This document shows, piece by piece, positions 60,422-64,000 of a DNA stretch of 64,000 nucleotides. This stretch comes from Pseudomonas sp. SORT22 (GTDB lineage Bacteria; Pseudomonadota; Gammaproteobacteria; Pseudomonadales; Pseudomonadaceae). The stretch's first letter is position 1, and each line of letters opens with the position of its first letter. The DNA lies in the NCBI RefSeq assembly GCF_018417635.1, contig NZ_CP071007.1:4154501-4218500 (forward strand), written 5' to 3'. The notes under the pieces were generated by a model that worked only from the letters and a program-made list of their open reading frames with translations, did no database searches and was not told where the DNA came from. A program made the position numbers and the translations under genes.

Positions 60422-61204
60422 ATGCCACGTTTCGCCGCCAACCTGTCCATGCTGTTCACCGAGCAGGACTTCCTCGCCCGTTTCAAGGCTGCTGCCGACG
60501 CCGGCTTCAGCGGTGTCGAGTACCTGTTCCCGTACGACTTCAGCTCGGCTGAAATCAAGCAGCAGCTCGATGCCCACGGCCTGACCCAGGTGCTGTTCAA
60601 CCTGCCGGCCGGCGACTGGGCCAAGGGTGATCGCGGCATCGCCTGCGACCCGGCCCGTGTCGAGGAATTCCGCGCCGGTGTCGATCTGGCCATCGCCTAC
60701 GCCCAGGTGCTGGGCAACACCCAGGTCAACTGCCTGGCCGGCATCCGTCCACAAGGCCCGGACTGCGCCACGGTGCGCAAGACCTTCGTCGACAACCTCA
60801 AGTTTGCCGCCGACAAGCTGCAGGCCGCCGGGATCAAGCTGGTCATGGAAATGATCAACACCCGCGACATCCCGGGCTTCTACCTGAACACCACCAAACA
60901 GGCGCTGGAGATCCAGGCCGAGGTGGCGAGCAGCAACCTGTACCTGCAATACGACATCTACCACATGCAGATCATGGAGGGCGATCTTGCCCGTACCGTG
61001 CAGAGCAACCTGGCCAAGATCAACCACATCCAGCTGGCCGACAACCCCGGCCGCAACGAGCCGGGTACTGGCGAGATCAACTATCGCTTCCTCTTCGAAC
61101 ACCTGGACCGCATCGGCTACCAGGGCTGGGTGGGCTGTGAATACAAGCCGCTGACCACTACCGAAGCGGGCCTTGGCTGGCTGAAGACCCATAACGCGAT
61201 CTGA
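60422..61204 (+). CDS. hyi: Hydroxypyruvate isomerase
   Basis: 260-residue TIM-barrel isomerase (AP endonuclease 2 superfamily) that interconverts hydroxypyruvate and tartronate semialdehyde. Active-site stretches KLVMEMINTRDIPGF, LQYDIYHMQIMEGD and VGCEYKP (acid residues) are conserved. Preceded by AAGGAG. Confidence 0.96.
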   Translation: MPRFAANLSMLFTEQDFLARFKAAADAGFSGVEYLFPYDFSSAEIKQQLDAHGLTQVLFNLPAGDWAKGDRGIACDPARVEEFRAGVDLAIAYAQVLGNTQVNCLAGIRPQGPDCATVRKTFVDNLKFAADKLQAAGIKLVMEMINTRDIPGFYLNTTKQALEIQAEVASSNLYLQYDIYHMQIMEGDLARTVQSNLAKINHIQLADNPGRNEPGTGEINYRFLFEHLDRIGYQGWVGCEYKPLTTTEAGLGWLKTHNAI

Positions 61205-61236
61205 CCTGCATCCAACAATTACAAGAGGCATTTCTC

Positions 61237-62130
61237 ATGGCTAAAATCGGATTTATCGGCACCGGCATCATGGGCCGCCCAATGGCGCAGAACCTGCAAA
61301 AAGCCGGTCACAGCCTGTTCCTCTCGACCCACCACGACGCTGCCCCTGCCGACCTGGTCGCCGCCGGCGCCGTAGCCCTGGCCAACCCGAAAGAAGTGGC
61401 CCAGGAAGCTGAATTCATCATCGTCATGGTCCCCGATACCCCGCAGGTTGAAGCGGTGCTGTTCGGCGACAACGGCGTGGCCCAGGGCGTCGGCCCGAAC
61501 AAGGTGGTGATCGACATGAGCTCGATCTCGCCAACCGCCACCAAAGCCTTCGCCGAGAAGATCAAGGCCACCGGCGCCACCTACCTCGACGCGCCGGTGT
61601 CCGGCGGTGAAGTCGGTGCCAAGGCCGCGACCCTGAGCATCATGGTCGGCGGCTGCCCGAACGCCTTCGAACGCGCCCTGCCGCTGTTCCAGGTCATGGG
61701 CAAGAACATCACCCGCGTCGGCGGCAGCGGCGACGGCCAGACTGCCAAGGTCGCCAACCAGATCATCGTCGCCCTGAACATCCAGGCGGTGGCCGAAGCG
61801 CTGCTGTTCGCCGCCAAGAACGGCGCCGACCCTGCCAAGGTGCGTGAAGCACTGATGGGCGGCTTCGCTTCGTCGAAAATCCTCGAAGTGCACGGCGAGC
61901 GCATGATCAAGGGCACCTTCGACCCGGGCTTCCGTATCAGCCTGCACCAGAAAGACCTGAACCTGGCCCTGCAAGGCGCCAAGGAACTGAACATCAACCT
62001 GCCCAACACCGCCAACGCCCAGCAAGTGTTCAGCACCTGCGCGGCCATCGGCGGCGCCAACTGGGACCACTCGGCGCTGATCAAGGGCCTTGAGCACATG
62101 GCCAACTTCTCGATCCGCGGTGAAGAGTAA
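61237..62130 (+). CDS. glxR: Tartronate semialdehyde reductase
   Basis: 297-residue beta-hydroxyacid dehydrogenase. NAD-binding GFIGTGIMGRPMAQNL at the start, substrate motif DAPVSGGEVGA, catalytic Lys in GDGQTAKVANQI. It reduces tartronate semialdehyde to glycerate. 32 bases after hyi. Confidence 0.97.
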   Translation: MAKIGFIGTGIMGRPMAQNLQKAGHSLFLSTHHDAAPADLVAAGAVALANPKEVAQEAEFIIVMVPDTPQVEAVLFGDNGVAQGVGPNKVVIDMSSISPTATKAFAEKIKATGATYLDAPVSGGEVGAKAATLSIMVGGCPNAFERALPLFQVMGKNITRVGGSGDGQTAKVANQIIVALNIQAVAEALLFAAKNGADPAKVREALMGGFASSKILEVHGERMIKGTFDPGFRISLHQKDLNLALQGAKELNINLPNTANAQQVFSTCAAIGGANWDHSALIKGLEHMANFSIRGEE

Positions 62131-62222
62131 GAGGCCAGTTGCAAGCTTCAAGCTGCAAGTAAAAGCAGGCCGCGCGTCGATCCGCTTTCTCTTGCGGCTT
62201 GGAGCTTGAAGCTTGCCGCTTT
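62131..62222. repeat. Intergenic inverted repeat, second copy of the 49988 family
   Basis: GCAAGCTTCAAGCTGCAAG and GGCTTGGAGCTTGAAGCTTG face each other around about 35 bases, as at 49988-50095. It directly follows glxR. Confidence 0.65.
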
Positions 62223-62225
62223 CAG

Positions 62226-62270
62226 CGCCCCTGGGTCGGCCTGCACGGAGGCGGGCCCAGGGGCGTTTTT
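62226..62270 (+). terminator. Terminator between glxR and the glycerate kinase gene
   Basis: Ten-bp stem CGCCCCTGGG / CCCAGGGGCG (62226-62235, 62256-62265) and a T run. It may uncouple ttuD-pyk from gcl-hyi-glxR. Confidence 0.8.
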
Positions 62271-62302
62271 GATTCTGAAAAACAATAAGATTGGAGCCTG
62301 CC

Positions 62303-63571
62303 ATGTCGGTCGATCCGCAACACTTTCTGCGCGAGCTGTTCGCCACGGCCATCGATGCCGCGCATCCCCGCCAGGTCCTTGAAGCCCACCTGCCCAGCGA
62401 CCGCAGCGGTCGCGTCATCGTCATCGGCGCCGGCAAGGCTGCCGCGGCCATGGCTGAAGTCGTCGAGCGCGCCTGGAAGGGCCCGGTTTCCGGCCTGGTG
62501 GTTACCCGCTACGGCCATGGCGCCAGCTGCTCGAAAATCGAAGTGGTCGAAGCCGCCCACCCGGTCCCGGATGCCGCCGGCCTGGCCGTGGCCAAGCGGG
62601 TACTGGAAATGGTCAGCAACCTCACGGCTGACGACCGGGTGATTTTCCTGCTCTCCGGCGGTGGTTCGGCGCTGCTGGCGCTGCCTGCCGAAGGCCTGAC
62701 CCTGGCCGACAAGCAACAGATCAACAAGGCCCTGCTCAAATCCGGCGCCACCATCGGCGAGATGAACTGCGTGCGCAAGCACCTCTCGGCGATCAAGGGC
62801 GGGCGCCTGGCCAAGGCTTGCTGGCCGGCCACCGTCTATACCTATGCGATTTCCGATGTACCCGGGGATCTGGCCACGGTCATTGCCTCCGGCCCCACCG
62901 TGGCCGACCCGAGCACCTCGGCCGAAGCCCTGGCGATCCTCAAGCGCTACAACATCGAAGCGCCTGCTGCGGTCACCGCCTGGCTCAACAACCCGGCCTC
63001 CGAGACCGTCAAGGCTGACGACCCGGCCCTGGCCCGCAGCCACTTCCAGCTGATCGCCCGGCCCCAGCAGTCGCTGGAAGCGGCAGCGGTCAAAGCCCGC
63101 CAGGCCGGCTTCAGCCCGCTGATCCTTGGCGACCTCGAAGGCGAGTCGCGCGAGGTGGCCAAGGTCCATGCCGGCATCGCCCGGCAGATCGTCCAGCACG
63201 GCCAGCCGCTGTCGCCACCCTGCGTGATCCTCTCCGGTGGCGAAACCACCGTGACCGTGCGCGGCAATGGCCGTGGCGGGCGCAACGCCGAGTTTTTGCT
63301 GAGCCTGACCGAAAGCCTCAAGGGCCTGCGCGGGGTCTATGCCCTGGCCGGTGACACCGATGGCATCGACGGCTCCGAAGACAACGCCGGCGCACTGATG
63401 ACCCCGGACAGCTACGCCCGCGCCGCGGCCCTGGGCCTGTCGGCCAGTGACGAGCTGGACAACAACAATGGCTACGGCTACTTCGCCGCGCTCGATGACT
63501 TGATCGTTACCGAGCCGACGCGGACCAACGTCAACGATTTTCGCGCCATCCTGATTCTCGAGAGTGCCTGA
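62303..63571 (+). CDS. ttuD: Glycerate 2-kinase (MOFRL/TtuD family)
   Basis: 422 residues. N-terminal DUF4147-type domain (VIGAGKAAAAMAEVVE, LLSGGGSALL, GATIGEMNCVRKHLSAIKGGRLA) and the C-terminal MOFRL domain (LSGGETTVTVRGNGRGGRNAEFLL). It phosphorylates glycerate to 2-phosphoglycerate. ATG 62303 is preferred over an in-frame TTG at 62291. One base separates its stop from the pyk ATG. Confidence 0.95.
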   Translation: MSVDPQHFLRELFATAIDAAHPRQVLEAHLPSDRSGRVIVIGAGKAAAAMAEVVERAWKGPVSGLVVTRYGHGASCSKIEVVEAAHPVPDAAGLAVAKRVLEMVSNLTADDRVIFLLSGGGSALLALPAEGLTLADKQQINKALLKSGATIGEMNCVRKHLSAIKGGRLAKACWPATVYTYAISDVPGDLATVIASGPTVADPSTSAEALAILKRYNIEAPAAVTAWLNNPASETVKADDPALARSHFQLIARPQQSLEAAAVKARQAGFSPLILGDLEGESREVAKVHAGIARQIVQHGQPLSPPCVILSGGETTVTVRGNGRGGRNAEFLLSLTESLKGLRGVYALAGDTDGIDGSEDNAGALMTPDSYARAAALGLSASDELDNNNGYGYFAALDDLIVTEPTRTNVNDFRAILILESA

Positions 63572-63572
63572 C

Positions 63573-64000
63573 ATGACGCCTGATAAAAAAGTCAAAATCC
63601 TCGCCACCCTCGGTCCTGCGATCAAGGGCATCGATGACATCCGCCAACTGGTCGAGGCCGGGGTGAACATCTTTCGCCTGAACTTCAGCCACGGCGAGCA
63701 CGAAGACCACGCCCTGCGCTACCAGTGGATCCGCGAGGTGGAGAGCCAGCTCAACTACCCGCTGGGCATCCTCATGGACCTGCAGGGGCCTAAACTGCGC
63801 GTCGGCCGTTTTGCCGAGGGCAAGGTCCAGCTGCAACGCGGCCAGGCCCTGCGCCTGGACCTGGACAGCACCCCGGGTACGCTTGAGCGGGTCAACCTGC
63901 CGCACCCGGAAATCATCGCTGCGCTGGAGCCGGGCATGGACCTGCTGCTCGACGACGGCAAGCTGCGCCTGCGGGTGACCGCCAAGCACAGCGACGCAAT
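63573..64000 (+). CDS. pykF: Pyruvate kinase, N-terminal part
   Basis: First 142 residues; the gene runs off the window. The N-terminal beta/alpha barrel shows KILATLGPA, FRLNFSHGEHE and MDLQGPKLRVG, where Arg, Asn and Ser bind ATP and K+. It converts phosphoenolpyruvate to pyruvate and ends the glyoxylate route. Starts 1 base after ttuD, hence coupled to it. The choice of pykF over pykA rests on gene order shared with P. aeruginosa. Confidence 0.93.
   Translation, partial: MTPDKKVKILATLGPAIKGIDDIRQLVEAGVNIFRLNFSHGEHEDHALRYQWIREVESQLNYPLGILMDLQGPKLRVGRFAEGKVQLQRGQALRLDLDSTPGTLERVNLPHPEIIAALEPGMDLLLDDGKLRLRVTAKHSDA

Overview
The window is a chromosomal segment of a Pseudomonas. The gene order, the GC-rich codon use and the scattered REP elements (GCGGGCTTGCCCCGCGAT type) fit the P. 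putida group best, but the species is an inference. No tRNA, rRNA, prophage, insertion sequence or CRISPR array was seen. Both ends cut a gene: ccoP of an upstream cbb3 oxidase operon at the left, pyruvate kinase at the right.

Layout. (1) 1-12.8 kb: microaerobic respiration. The tail of one cbb3 oxidase operon is followed by a complete ccoNOQP operon, the assembly genes ccoGHIS, a TauE/SafE-like membrane protein, hemN behind a textbook ANR box, anr and apt. (2) 12.8-21.3 kb: the dnaX-ybaB-recR recombination/replication block, here split by a four-gene chaperone-usher fimbrial operon (13.8-18.8 kb). (3) 21.3-28.2 kb: accessory genes (periplasmic solute-binding-like protein, a 1490-residue LRR/NEL effector-like protein whose catalytic cysteine is replaced by serine), the 4.5S SRP RNA gene, and a zinc-ribbon metallopeptidase. 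(4) 28.2-35.9 kb: ligA, zipA, smc and a GntR regulator. (5) 36.2-53.5 kb: purine catabolism, with xanthine dehydrogenase (xdhABC), guanine deaminase, aquaporin, a GntR regulator, AzgA-type purine permease, HIU hydrolase, PuuE allantoinase, OHCU decarboxylase, ureidoglycolate lyase, cytochrome-fused urate oxidase PuuD, an NCS2 urate/xanthine-type permease and two tandem Tsx-like nucleoside channels. (6) 53.6-57.8 kb: a small membrane protein, an LTA-synthase-like sulfatase, a DUF808 protein and a TetR regulator. (7) 57.9-64.0 kb: glyoxylate assimilation, with a GlcG-like protein, gcl, hyi, glxR, glycerate kinase and the start of pyruvate kinase.

How it works together. Regions 5 and 7 form nearly one route: nucleosides and purines enter (Tsx, AzgA, NCS2), become xanthine, urate, allantoin and ureidoglycolate, and release glyoxylate, which Gcl, Hyi, GlxR, TtuD and Pyk carry to pyruvate. 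Allantoicase is the one missing enzyme. Four exact copies and several near copies of the palindrome TTGTATACAA lie only in promoter gaps of regions 5 and 7, which suggests that one GntR regulator, probably the one at 43152-43919, controls both halves. A second shared palindrome (CTGACC-N4-GGTCAG type) precedes xdhA and the azgA-like permease. The most unusual items are this putative regulon, the catalytically degenerate NEL protein, and the fimbrial operon that separates recR from dnaX-ybaB.
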